Source of the DNA: Polyodon spathula
Taxonomy: Eukaryota; Chordata; Actinopteri; Acipenseriformes; Polyodontidae
Direction of reading: 5' to 3'
NCBI RefSeq assembly: GCF_017654505.1
Contig: NC_054545.1
Span: 12,612,047-12,676,046, forward strand
DNA length: 64,000 nucleotides
Shown here: in pieces, positions 45,919 through 58,821 of the stretch
How positions within the stretch are numbered: the stretch's first letter is position 1
Layout: each line of letters opens with the position of its first letter
Program-made: the position numbers and the translations under genes
The notes under the pieces: model-generated
What the model was told of the DNA's origin: nothing
Seen by the model: the letters and a program-made list of their open reading frames with translations, nothing else
The model's database searches: none

Positions 45919-48689
45919 TGACGACATTTAACGACAAAGGGCAAATTTCATACGTTGTGCACAATTTTTTACTAGTAAAAGTGTGCAACACAGGGTTTGT
46001 ATATCTGGAAGGCATCATCAATTGATTTTTATACTAGTTCAAAATTAATTGACTAAGACATAATTCCAATACAGATTTATTATTCTGTTCACGCCGTCAA
46101 ACTCGTGCTCACTTTCAAGGCTATGCTTAGGTTGATGAAAGTGTGGGGCCCTTTACTTCAAGAATATTTGTAAGACGGCAGGTAGAGTATAATACTGTTT
46201 ATAGGAAGTTTAAAAATAAACCAAATAATATATTGTATGCAATAAATCGACTCAGAATTGTTGATTAAATTTATTTCAATGGAAATGGCAAAAATGCCAT
46301 GTAACAGCAAGTATTTATTTCTGGCAAACAACCAAAATATTCAATTTAGACTTTTTTCCCCCTATCGACACATTATTTTACATTTTTCTCTGTCTGGAAT
46401 CAACATAGGTAGAAATTGAACAGCGTTTTATGGTACTCTGTGATGATCCACGTGGTTCTGGATGCTCTACATCAGTATTTACCAGGCTATGAGCTTTTTT
46501 TTTATTTTAATTTTTTAGCTTGGGTGAATCTTATGAGCTAGGAGGGACCAGATTTCCTCATTCCATTCAAATCATGTAGCAATGGAAACTCTGCGCCACT
46601 TACTCTACACTTACATATATAGACAGAGTTCAAAGGTTACATTGCATTCGAATGGAACAAGGAAGACTGTTTAGTCCAAGCATACTCCAGTGGCCAGACA
46701 AGCTTTATAAAACCTTAGTCAGGTGAAAGCAGATTCAGAGAAACCCATTTGGAAGGATTGCAAATGCCACAAAATTGGAAGGGATATGTAGAAAAGGAAG
46801 AAAAAAAACTAAAACAAAAAATGAGTAACATGTGGTGACTGAAAAGGGCAACCTTTCCCTGCAGTTTTTTACCTTTATGATCTTTTGTGCTTTCACTACA
46901 GGACGAACGTTCAACATTTTGTAGCTTTTCTCACGTTAGATTTACTTACTTCAGAAATCAGCGGGTGTCTTGCTTTGCCTTCTTTACTCCCCCTTACCTT
47001 TTCAGCACTGCTTTATTTCAACTCCACTCCACAGTCTCTAGCAGCGCTGACGTTTACTTGAGCCGAGGTTCACACTCTTGTTTTCTTAGTTAAGTTTTTG
47101 ACACTTTCCAACGGTCTTTCATGGAATGGGAATATGGAATACGATGTATTATATATACGATGTTGTTTGAACAGCTCAAGAAAAAACGTGTCTGTATAGG
47201 CAGGTAAAGAGGCTTCTTTTTTGGGGTTTTTGCATTTTAGAGGCTAAATTAAAAAAAAAAAAAAAAAAAAAGCTCTGGGGAGCCTTTTCAAAATAGACAG
47301 AATTAGATTTACATTAGCAGTTTGAAGTGCATGAAGAGTTTGGTATACATTTATAACACAATAAGGTAATGCAGTGAGATTACCTTCAAATAGCAATACT
47401 TGACTTTATGGTTTACAGGTTAAATAGATCAGAAGCCAGGCCGGATTCTTTTTCATGGACCATACAAAACCAGTTCTGACAGGACAGTCTCAAAACTACT
47501 TCCAGAATGATGATTCACATGGTTCATACAGCACCTTGGCATAGAAAAGAATGGAGTGTATGGGGACCAATACTTTAAATCAGGCAGTTTATCAATGCTT
47601 CTTAGTAGGTAGGAATTGTTTGTGTGGGGGGATTATCAAGGAGGTGAGGGGTTGTTTAGGAGCTGTTGTAACCCAATGTTATTGAACAAATACTGAACCC
47701 CACAAACCAATGCATGCATAGTACTATTTAACAAAATACTGTTAAGAAGGAATTTAAAAGGTGAACATTTATTTCAGGTTCATTTTTTAATGATATTAAC
47801 AATTTATCATGTTCTGTTCTCACAATATTGTATGTTTTTTTTTTTTATTATTATTATTTATTTGTTGCAAAGTTTGTTGCTAAAATTGGGCCTGAAGTAC
47901 AGATATTTGTTTCAAAGAACAGAACAAATCTCTCTAATGCAATTAGTAATCACTTATTATTCTGGAAACTTATTCTGTAAGTCCAAAATTGTCTCCTGTT
48001 CTCAAAGTTATGACACACTACAAATAAGTTAGTTTCAAATTTCATTGGGCCATATTTATAAAACATTCAGTGCAAGTAAATGCAAAAGGCTTGAATTAAT
48101 TTAAGATTATTATTATTATTTTTTTTTTTAACTCATTTGCATTATTTTTTATAAGCTCTTGATAGTGACATTAGTGGACTAATCTAGTAGACTAGTAAAT
48201 GCATGCAGCTAACTCACTGTGACAGGCATAGCTAAGCACAATATTTCACACTTGTTATTTTAGTCAACTGCTGCCTAGATGTTTGGCTTATGAATCATTC
48301 TGAAGCAAAAGCAATAACAAAGGATGATTCTTTGCTAAGGCTTGCTCGATGGCAGACTACATTCTTTAAATCTTCGTGGCTTTGGTGGCCCATTTTATAT
48401 TAAAAAAAAGGAAACATACCTATGGACGTTGGTATAGGTGTATGCTTGCTTCCTGTCACCTGGAGTATGCATTCCAAGTGGGCGATAATAACAATATAAG
48501 GAATAATGAACCCCCAACTGTAGGTAATAAGACTGCAATTCCATCAAGTGTTTCTGGTGGAATATAAATCATGAGTGGGCTAGTGCAACTGAAGCAGCAT
48601 AATTAACTACTCCAGTAGACAAGCTTACAGAATGAGCACAGTGTAAAACTCTGCAGTTTTTTCTGAAATTGTAGTTCAATGCTTGTTGA

Positions 48690-48690
48690 C

Positions 48691-48743
<53 letters not shown>
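48690..48743. repeat. (TAA)n microsatellite
   Basis: About 17 trinucleotide units. Confidence 0.95.
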
Positions 48744-48744
<1 letters not shown>

Positions 48745-50650
48745 GATTATTTACATTTTTAGTATAAAAAAAAAAATTTTTAACATAAAAAAATAATATT
48801 TTACTGAAGAGAATGACTTCTAGTTTCGAAATCAAAGCTGCCTCTAGCCAAATTTATACATTTCTTACCAATGTGAAAATCAACTACTCCCAACAAGTAA
48901 ACACACAGGAAACAAATACATACAATGATAAGACTGCTGTCTTTTTCCCACTCTTGTAAACATATATTTTCATCGCAAAATTGCTTTTCATTAAAAAAAA
49001 AGTATTACTTTATGATAAGTTGGCGGTTTGTAGCTGTATTGGTTCTTTTCAGTATCTGACTGTGTCCAGCAACATTCCACAGCATAATGCGCCTCTTGCA
49101 GTTTGAGAGGGTTAATCAATTACATAATTTAAAATTCAATTCTAATGAACAATCAATTAATGATCCTTTCAGCACTTATTCATAGTAGCACCCAGTTACT
49201 ACTTATATGAAAGTGTAAAAAAGCAAAGTGAAAGCAGAGTAAACAGGTAAGCATGATAAAACCAAGAGAGCTATAGCACAGCATAATAAAAACATGGCAA
49301 ATCATGGTAAACTATCATAAATGCATATTACAACCATGGGTAAACTGAAAAAATAATGTAGTACACTTTTATAATGGAGACTTCACTATGTTTCTTTCTA
49401 GTGCTTCTGCACAATGAATCAACGCTAAGTCTGAGTGTTAAGTGTGAAATGCTTATTAATGGTTACTTCAAACCATACTGATCAAATAGCTAAGTTTGGG
49501 TTCATTACTGGGTGAAATACAAGAGAAGCCTTTTGCATGTCAAGGATTTATGATAGATTTGGCCTAACGCAACATCACCTGTGATCAATTTTGATACATT
49601 GTCCAGCATCAACATTTATTTCTGCAATAAAAGAGTTACCATATTGTTTATGGTTTTATATTAGGCATTAGGGTCAAATTGATAGGCATGCAATTCAACC
49701 TCCTTATTCTATAAATCAGAGTAGAAGCAGAAACCACATTCTTCTGTTGGATTAAACCTGTATAACATTTATTTAAAAAACTATGTTTTTTTTTTTTTTT
49801 TGTTTGTTTTTTTGCTATATAAAAATTGCATCAGGTCACATTAAATTAAAATGCAATAAAGCACACAATAATGCAAGGCTTAAAAAGAGGATGATACTGT
49901 CTTCAAGGAGGTAATTATTATTACACAAATAATGATGCTGTTCTTCTAACTAACTTTTACAGACTAGCTTTAAAGCTATAATGACATATACTAAGGATTT
50001 TTTTTTTTTTAAGACTGGTTCCCTGAGAAGTTCCAGAAGACTGAATTGCAGAAAGGTAAAACATTTAAAACTGAGACCTAAACATGAGTAAATTGCTAAA
50101 ATGTTTGTTCACTGTAAGAGATTATATCAAACATCCTGTATGTCCATGATTTTTACATTTGTATGGCTTAAGTTTCAATCAATGCTTTATCTAAATAGGC
50201 AGCACCCACTTAACACAGCAAATAGTGAATTTGCTTAAAAACTAAAATCATATCAAAAGCTGGAACTCCAGTACTTTTAAGTTCATTGTTGTCTGGCATG
50301 AGTTATTTCATTTTCATTTGTTGCATTAACGTTTTCTGGAACTGGCATGTGTTTTAATCAGCTGCAATTAAGTACTTACAGAGCTGTGCCAAACCTAGAA
50401 TTAGACGTTATATACAGAAGTTAGTATACAGAAACCATGTGTTAGTTTCCAGAATACATAATTTGCTTAATTTTGGGTAAAGAAAGGGGATGCTGTATCT
50501 CTATGTATATGAAAAAAAAAAAAAAAAACACCTCCTGTGTAATTTCTACAGTATTCAATAGCTTTAAAATTAAAAATTATCTTGTAAAAATGGTTGCTTC
50601 ATTTGTGGACTAAAAATTATTATATCTGTATATGGGTGACTGGCTTTTCT

Positions 50651-50712
50651 TCACCAGTTGTTCTGCAGCCAGCCATATGTGTATTCATAAACCAGCAGCA
50701 TCACCGCACCTC
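50651..50712 (-). CDS. slc25a21: SLC25A21 last coding exon
   Basis: Acceptor TTTCTGTCCAG, then GAGGTGCGG. Codes GAVMLLVYEYTYGWLQNNW and TGA (50653-50651). The 3' UTR continues leftward, end unknown. Confidence 0.95.
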
Positions 50713-53700
50713 CTGGACAGAAAAGAATAGAAAGAATTTAGTAATACTAATACTAATGCACATTACTTCAGCATGAACTGCATGGAGGAATAAGCTGAAG
50801 TTTACAGGCTTGAATGCTACTTGCCTTTTTTAAAAATTTGTATCTACCCCAAAACGTTCAGCAAACATGCATTAAAAGCATCTGTGCATATCTGTCACTT
50901 TTTCATTAAAACAAAGATTTAAAATAAAAGGAACAAAGCTGCTGTAGTCAATGCAGTCACCACTTTTAAATACAATTTGTGATTGCATTTCCATTAATGG
51001 TATTTATCAACAAAGATTCATGGGGATGTGAATCAATCATGGTTTTGAATGAATAAAATATTATGAATATAAATGTTTAATATAATAAGGCATTAAACCC
51101 AGCATTGTTAGGAATGAGTTAAGTGTTTAATATTTCAATTTTATCATCCATATTTGGAAAAAGGCTTAAATTTTTTGTGTAAACTAAACACAAACTCACC
51201 AATCAGCTCTCAAAGAATGCTTAAAGATTGATGTAAACGAATGGTTCCCAATCCCGGTGGGACCAAAGCAGAACAGGTGCCGTTTTAAATACAGACAGTA
51301 GGTCCTGTGTATACAATAATGTGTCTTTTAATCATTTTAATTGTATTACCTGGTCCGAGCCTCATAATTTTGGGTACCAATCCCTTGTACAATGCTAAAT
51401 ACCTGTGAAAAAAAAGAAAAGAAAACGTTCACCAGCTGGGATATCCACTCATAACACGAATTAACCACATACACATGCTTCACTTAGTAACAGAGGACTG
51501 TTGTTAAGCCAAATACATAGTGTCTGGTTTTTTAAAAGCTGTAGCTTGTAGACTACAGTATTCCATAGTTAAGCCTTCTGTGTATTCTTTCTCAGAAAAC
51601 AGACCTTGTTTACCATCTTGTTTACTGTTTGCACTTACATCCACTAAAAGGAGTTTTAGCTGCAGGGACACCTGGGAATTCACTGGTTCCTGGTCTCTGC
51701 GTGGGTTGAAACTGCTCAGAGAAACACTACTCAGTGTATACAGACACTGAGAACCAGTGAGGCCTTTATACTGAAGTTGTCTTTATTTGTTAATCAGAGT
51801 AAAGTGGAACGGTAAGTTGCCATAATTGTGAGGTGTTCCTAAAGTAAGGATTTACTGTACATTTAAATCTATTTGTAAACTACATGGAGCACATCGCCTT
51901 TTAAAAACAGATTTTGCTGTTGACACAAGTGCTGGATAACGAAACACTTTAAATGAAACTTTTAATAATACTTTAACAATAGTTTAGATGTCAGGAGCTG
52001 TTGTTTTAGTATAGAATTTGCTCCAAGGAAACAAAGTGTACATTTTAAAAATAGAAATAAACTAAACTACTCAAAGACATTTGAACTAGGCGCTATAAAT
52101 ATTTCGGCCTCTTACTGTCAATCTATATATCTACATAAGCGGCTGTGTGTGACCATAATTTTCACCACTCCCCACTGACATTTCCTACAGGAAACCAAAC
52201 AAAACACTGAAGTGTTCCCTTTTAGCTTCAATTTAATTACATTGGAATTTTTAGTTTTAGCACTTATTATACAGTTCTCTGGCCAGTATGAGCTATTACT
52301 GTAGTTAACCACGTGCCTCTTTACAGCTCTAAGGCTAATGTGGGTTATATTCAAGGTTAAAAAACCCTGTTTCCTTCATCCTAAGGCAGTTAGACCATTT
52401 CCCTCCTGATCACAAGGCTCTTAATAACGCTACTGTATCATGCCTCCCCAGCTATTCTGAATCTTATTAAAATTGTAGCTCATTATAACCTGCAAAATGC
52501 TGGGCTCCTAAAGAGTGCAGTAATTACTGGAGACTGTATATATTGTACTGTTCATGAGTACGAAGTACAATAAAACACCCTTCTTTAATTCTCTATTTCA
52601 CAATTGAAAACTCATTTGTGTATATTACATGTGCAATATAGGGCTCAATTCTCAGAGATATATATCCCAAATCATGAGAACAATTTCTGTCTGAAAGGAA
52701 AAAACAACAAACTAAAACATGCTTTGGGGTGTTGACGTGAACAATTAATATTCAAGTTTAGTTCTCTGTGACTGAATCTAATCTGCAATTAATGGAGTAC
52801 ATTAATTGTAATAAAAAGATACATATTTTACTATAATTTATACAAAACGAAGCTCAGCTGTGTTTTGCTAATTCATGATAACTCTAGCCTTTAAGATATG
52901 TGCCTTCTGGGCCATTAATAAAATAAATGCAATATGGCACAAAATATTCAATTACATTTGAGATGCTTATATACACACTTATCAGCTTCATCCAGAGTAC
53001 TGCCTCTTGGGGCTATGCATGTAATTGAGTCCAGATACCTAGCCAACATCACGTTATTTAGGAATCCATGTACACTTCCTGGTGTTCAAATATCTCATCT
53101 TTTGAAATGGCTTGCCATGTGTCATTGGTTCTAAACATGGAAAGACTATTTATACACAAAAGGGCCAAAACAAATACCTTTAGTAAAATATATGGTAACA
53201 ATTACTGGAAGTATTTAATCCCAGATAATATATACTGTCAACCTTCTAATAGTCGCGTGCCATTGATTTGAGCTAATTTTGCAATGTCCATTTCATAGCT
53301 CAGTAAAATGGCTTCTAATTGCACAATGCACTTGTATACAGTGTCTTTTATTTTACTTATTTTAATTCCTAACCTTACCAAAGTCATGGGTTCATTTTTA
53401 CATTTAGCCATGCGAGTAAGGGGAAACTCATTACAAATAAATGTTTATTTTAAGACTTTACCAGCAATTAACTCTTCTGCTGTCAATAACCATTAAAATA
53501 CAGAGATATTGGATGATGAAAACTGTTCTATGAGGCAGTATCGGCACGAGTGGAAGGGACCTGACCAAGGCTAATATAACCCATACAAAGGCACTCACCA
53601 TCCTATAACTCTATTATATAGTACTGTTTTACTGTTATTATACGAGTCACAAAATAATTTTCACTGGAACAATGGCAAATGGTGGAATAGAACACCATTT

Positions 53701-56700
53701 AGTGGCTGAGATACATGGCCAATTGTGATGTCACCATTTTGAACTCCAAGTGGTGACTTCAGGTTAAAGCAGGTCAACCATATGCTTTGAATAAAGCACA
53801 GTACAAACTCAATATAGTTCGGCTGAGGTCTTGAATGGGGTTTCTTTGTGACATGTCGTGCCGTGCTGAAGGTGAAACTGGTACGCGAATGGCTGAAAGA
53901 TTATGCACCATACTGAATATACCAATGTTTTATATTCTTAGAAAATACACAGCTTTCAATAAATCTAAATGTATGTTGATGTGGTGCCCCTGTGAATCTC
54001 ACACTGATGTACAAGAGTATATAAACAGCAAAGCATTACCCTTCTTCCCTGTAGATAACTGCCATGGTCTGAAAGCAGGTCCGGTACTTGATTTCTCCAG
54101 GGACAGGTTGTGGCCCTTGAATGCGGCTCTTGGCCACGTCAAAAGGAATGTTGACACAAGAGGAGATGGTTCCTGAGACCAGTCCAATTCCAAACTTCCG
54201 CAGGAATTCCAAAGTCGGGTCCTACAAAAAATTATTATTATTTTATTTATTTTTTTAAATATTTGAAGAAACAAATCTATTAGTTCTATGAAACTACAAT
54301 TCCACAGCATTGTAAACATGAAGCGATCTAAAGTGCATGCAATCAGTTAAATGAATGAAGCAATTATAGGTGACGCTTACAATCAAATCAAATCAAATTA
54401 AGTAATCATCATAACAAAATCCACATGCATTTATGTCTTTTTTCCAATTCATAGTCCCTGACAAAAGTGTTTTGAAAAATATATCTGAAAGCTGTGTCAA
54501 ACAGCTGTCCTAAAGTACTATGAAAGGAGTTATTTTTAACTTGCATTACTACTTGTTGACAATCAAGACAATGCTATAGATAAGAGCCCTGGTAGGCTTT
54601 GAGTACTTGGATCTAATAGATACAGAGGAGCCTTAATGCAGTTAAAAACCCTGTAGCAATTGTAATCTGTGTAAACTGTCCGAAGAAAGACCCATTAGTA
54701 CCAAGTTACATTATTTATCTGAGAAAGAACAAAGGCACTGCTAGAAACTGGATCTCCATCACATTGCTGGGATGCTGTGGTATCCAAGTTACACTTTAAA
54801 CAAAGACATACATTTAGGAGTAATCCTGATTTAACTGCACAGCAGTGTTCAGACTGAACACATCCTTAGCCAGTGACACTTGTTTCGAGTTGAGTACACC
54901 ACTAACTATCTGGTATTATCACAAAATCCTGAAAAACTTGCTGCAGGGAAACTTTATGATCTGAAACTAAAAAAACAAACAAACAAACAAACAAAAAACA
55001 GTGGCAAATCTACCATATCCTGCGCTGTTCAGCAATGCACAGAGTAAATCAATGCATCTGTGCGTATGAAAAAAACACATGGTTTACATTTTTCTCTTAC
55101 TTCCTAACCTGTTCAATGAATAGTTTTTACATGTATGCATACAAATTAGAGAATATTTGGGACAAAGTTTACAGAGATTAGCTTGGTCTCTGGTGCCCTA
55201 GGTAATACATTCACTGGTAGCACCAACAGGTGACTCTTCACAGTTTCTTATATCATAAACATAACTTTGCTAAATTTTTCTGCTTAACAATCAAAATATA
55301 CATTTAAATATGCATGATAAAATAAGTTACCTTGGAATGAATGATATTTTGCTAGAAATAACTGTTTGTAATGTACCACACTGAATCATGTAACAGTAGG
55401 GCTGGCAATGGTTATAGCAGGGTAAACAAAGTGGACCAGGAACAAAGCCTGCCTGCTAAGAACCGGAGAAAGGACTGCTGGGCAATTGTAAATTCCAGAA
55501 ATTCCATGTTTTCAGTAGGAAAGGTGGGGAATTCAATTAATCAGTGATCAGGTTGGAGGATTTAAAAGGTCTGTACAGACAGATTTGGGTGGGGGGGGGG
55601 GGATTTTTTTGAAAGGAGTGAGTGACTGGTAATGTAGAGAAAATTTAAACTGAACCAATGTGCTGTTAAGGTACTTCGGGAAAGCCTAGAGAAGATAAAA
55701 CAAGTATAGTGAGGGAAATAGTTATACTTATTGTGTGGGGCGGTTACCGTGTTTAAGCCAAGCCACATTCATCTTTGTTTTCAATGTTTTTCACAGTTAT
55801 TGTTTTTTGTTCTTTTCATTTGTTAAAGAAAAAGAAAAACAATTCATTTGTTGCTGTAAAACACAAATTGGAAAACAAAGAAAATAACCAATTTGAGCTG
55901 GAACATTTCTAATAGTGTCCAGTCTATAACCAATAAAATTGTGCCAAACTGGCATTTCAGCCTAAAAAACTCTGGTCTTCAGTGTCTTCTTGCTCTCCAG
56001 TCCCTCATCAGGGAACAAACTTAAACTGACTTACAATACAAATTAATGCAAAATAACAAAAAAAAAAAAAAAACTGGCACTCCTAATGGAATAACATGGG
56101 ACAACATTTTCCCACAGGAATGGAAGAAATTCATTTTACTTAGAACAAAGGGAATGTGGTACAGCAGCTGTTAAATCTGAGGCCTGGGAACCAGTTGGTC
56201 TTGTTGCTGGATTGTCACTGTCACCGTGTCTGAAGCTGAATGGGGAAAGTTAGTCCACCGCCCTGTGCTTAAGCATGTCAAGAATTCTGATTAAATGTAG
56301 GAAATAACACCCCAACAGCGAGACTGGATATCATTATGAACCCTAGGTACCACAGGGTTATTATCAAAGTACAGATTTTTCTTGCAGCACAATTGAGCTC
56401 CTTTGAATGGTACATTTAATTTGAAAATGGCCACTGATCCCCAACGCCACCCAGCGACACCGAAAGATATGAGTGGAAAAGCCTGCACAGAAGCACAGAC
56501 ATTTTATAACAGCGCTGCACATTAGTGCTTCCTTTTCTCCTGTGCTATCTGATTGGCCCCATTTTCACACATGGTCTAAATTGCTGAAGCTCACATTTCC
56601 TCGTGGAGGATTTATAAACACAGTTCATAAAGGCAGGCTGGCAAGGCATATGGGGATCATTTGTATAATTGGACTCCACATCGTACAGGGGTATTACTGT

Positions 56701-58786
56701 ATCAGAACAGCAGAGATCCAAAGCGTACTATTAACTAATTGGCCAGAATATTTTACAAATGACGGGAGCTTCCACCACATAGCCTTCCTAAAGTGATTGT
56801 TTGTGTATAAGACCCTCAAATGGTAAAATAAATGAAGGGCTAATCCCAGTTGGTATTTTTTTTCTGAATGCCCTTTACCCACCCCCCTTCTCTCAGCAGC
56901 TTTTTAAAATTGAGGCTTGTATGCAGCCATAACTGAAAATCACTGCACTGAGAAACTCCCAGCTTTACCTTGTTCACAATCTACATACTGGTGTTGCTAG
57001 CACATGTTTGTGCCTGCACACTGCTTAAGAACTTATCTATGCACTATTCCCAATCCTCTGGCACTTTATTGAGGAAACTTGGGTATACAATAAAAAAAAT
57101 AAAAAAAAATATGAGTATGCTGCTCCATCTAAAAAGGTACCTAACCCACGAGGAAAAAAAAACCAAAAACATGTCACTATCAACTAGTTATACTGTATTT
57201 CTAAGGTCTGGATTATATTTAGCTGGTTGCATATGAGGTTTTTATTATTTAATAAGAGTTTCAGATTAATTTTATCATGTCTTTATATCTTGGGCCATTA
57301 GCATCTTTCGTAACACATAGTCCTCAGATCATATGTCTAGGATTCAAAATGTTTTTGTAAATCTAGGTTTTCTACCGCAGATTACCAGTGCTGTCTTCAA
57401 AAGACACCCAACCCTTTTCAATACAAACATTAGCATTTGACTGTTTGACAAAAAGCTAACCGAGGTTTGTATTGCTGGACATTAGGATGAGGAAGTTGTG
57501 GATTAAATGTAAATAAGGAATAAGGATAAGGCAACTTGATAGTGTTTGGTACTTGTCATGAAGACCACAAACTTGGATCACAAACGCAGGGTCACATGTC
57601 TATTGATACAGTACATCCCTTTTGGTTTGCATATACACAATTCAATGTATAACTACATGCAACATGATTTGACTAATTCTCAAAGAGCAATAATATGACA
57701 TAACAGACAAATATTGATGCCGATAAGGATTTCCTCAACCAAGTAGACACCCTAATTTTTGGATTAAAGTTCCTTCTCTTGTGTTCATTGCCACATGAAT
57801 ACAAACAAACTGAAATTGACCAATTTATTTACCAGTCAATAACTGTTTTTGACAATTAAATCAGAAAATTATAAATTAAAAAAAAGTGTCCTTATCCTGG
57901 CAACTGAAATGAATAATTTAAATAAAATAAAATGACCTGAATACTGTAGATAATAGCAATATCTGCCTCCTGGCCAATTAGATAATTTAAAAGGATTAAA
58001 ATAAATAAATAAATAAATCTGGGAATTCATTTATAACTTACCTAAAGCAGTATTAAGAAACTTATCAAAGAGTAAGTGTCATCTTTCTTCCTTGCTGTTC
58101 TCTTCACACAATCCACTGTTATTGTAACCGACACACACAACTGCTGCTACCAGTATAAGGTATAGACAGGGTATGCAGGTCATTCCAGAACAAAAGCATT
58201 GGCATGAGATTTTTCTGATTTACTGCTATATACTGGTTAAACAGCTTATCAGCTTATCACAGTATTCACAGGATCGGATTGAATAATAGCCGTGTGCTTT
58301 GTATATCCTATGCCTCTTTGTAGTTTCGGTGCTTGTTGCAAAAAACAGCTCTAACTCTCTTCTACCTCTAGTTGCAATCTGTTTCCAATTAGTTTAGATA
58401 ATGTTCTTGGTTTTTATATATATAGACACACACAGATGATGCTAGAATTTCCACTTAACACAACTTGAAGTTGTGTTCAAAAGTCAGACCTTTTTAATCT
58501 ATAATTTGAACCTCTTGGTCAAATATGTACAGGTTATATAGGTATTATTCTGTTTGCTCTTTTTTGTCTGTTTATAATTTACAAACAGAACAGGTAAAAA
58601 CAAGATTTCGGAGTCTCTCATTACTATAACATCTTTTTTTAGAATATCTCTTTCTCTGTAGATCACAAGTGTAGGAACCACAGAATTGAGTAGGTGCTGC
58701 ATTTGCAGATTACCTTTGAACTTAATACACAAAGAAAGTTGCACCTGAAAGATGACTGCACATGTGTGCAAAAATAAACCAGGTCC

Positions 58787-58821
<35 letters not shown>

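Larger units (their letters stand above)
41068..50650. other. PAX9 3' UTR and PAX9-SLC25A21 convergent intergenic region
   Basis: No further gene. The left part is PAX9 3' UTR and the right part is SLC25A21 3' UTR; neither end can be fixed. Plus-strand AATAAA occurs at 42595, near 43330 and near 44056 as possible PAX9 poly(A) signals. Microsatellites are a (TAA)n at 43526-43581, a 74-base poly(G) at 45844-45917 and a (TAA)n at 48690-48743. The 42500-42660 and 49080-49200 stretches are repeat-poor with ATTA cores and could be regulatory. Confidence 0.5.

Noticed and set aside
53835..54176. 113-codon plus-strand ORF
   Set aside because: Antisense shadow of the SLC25A21 exon at 54040-54221.
56473..56796. 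107-codon plus-strand ORF
   Set aside because: No recognisable domain; better explained as a conserved noncoding block open by chance.
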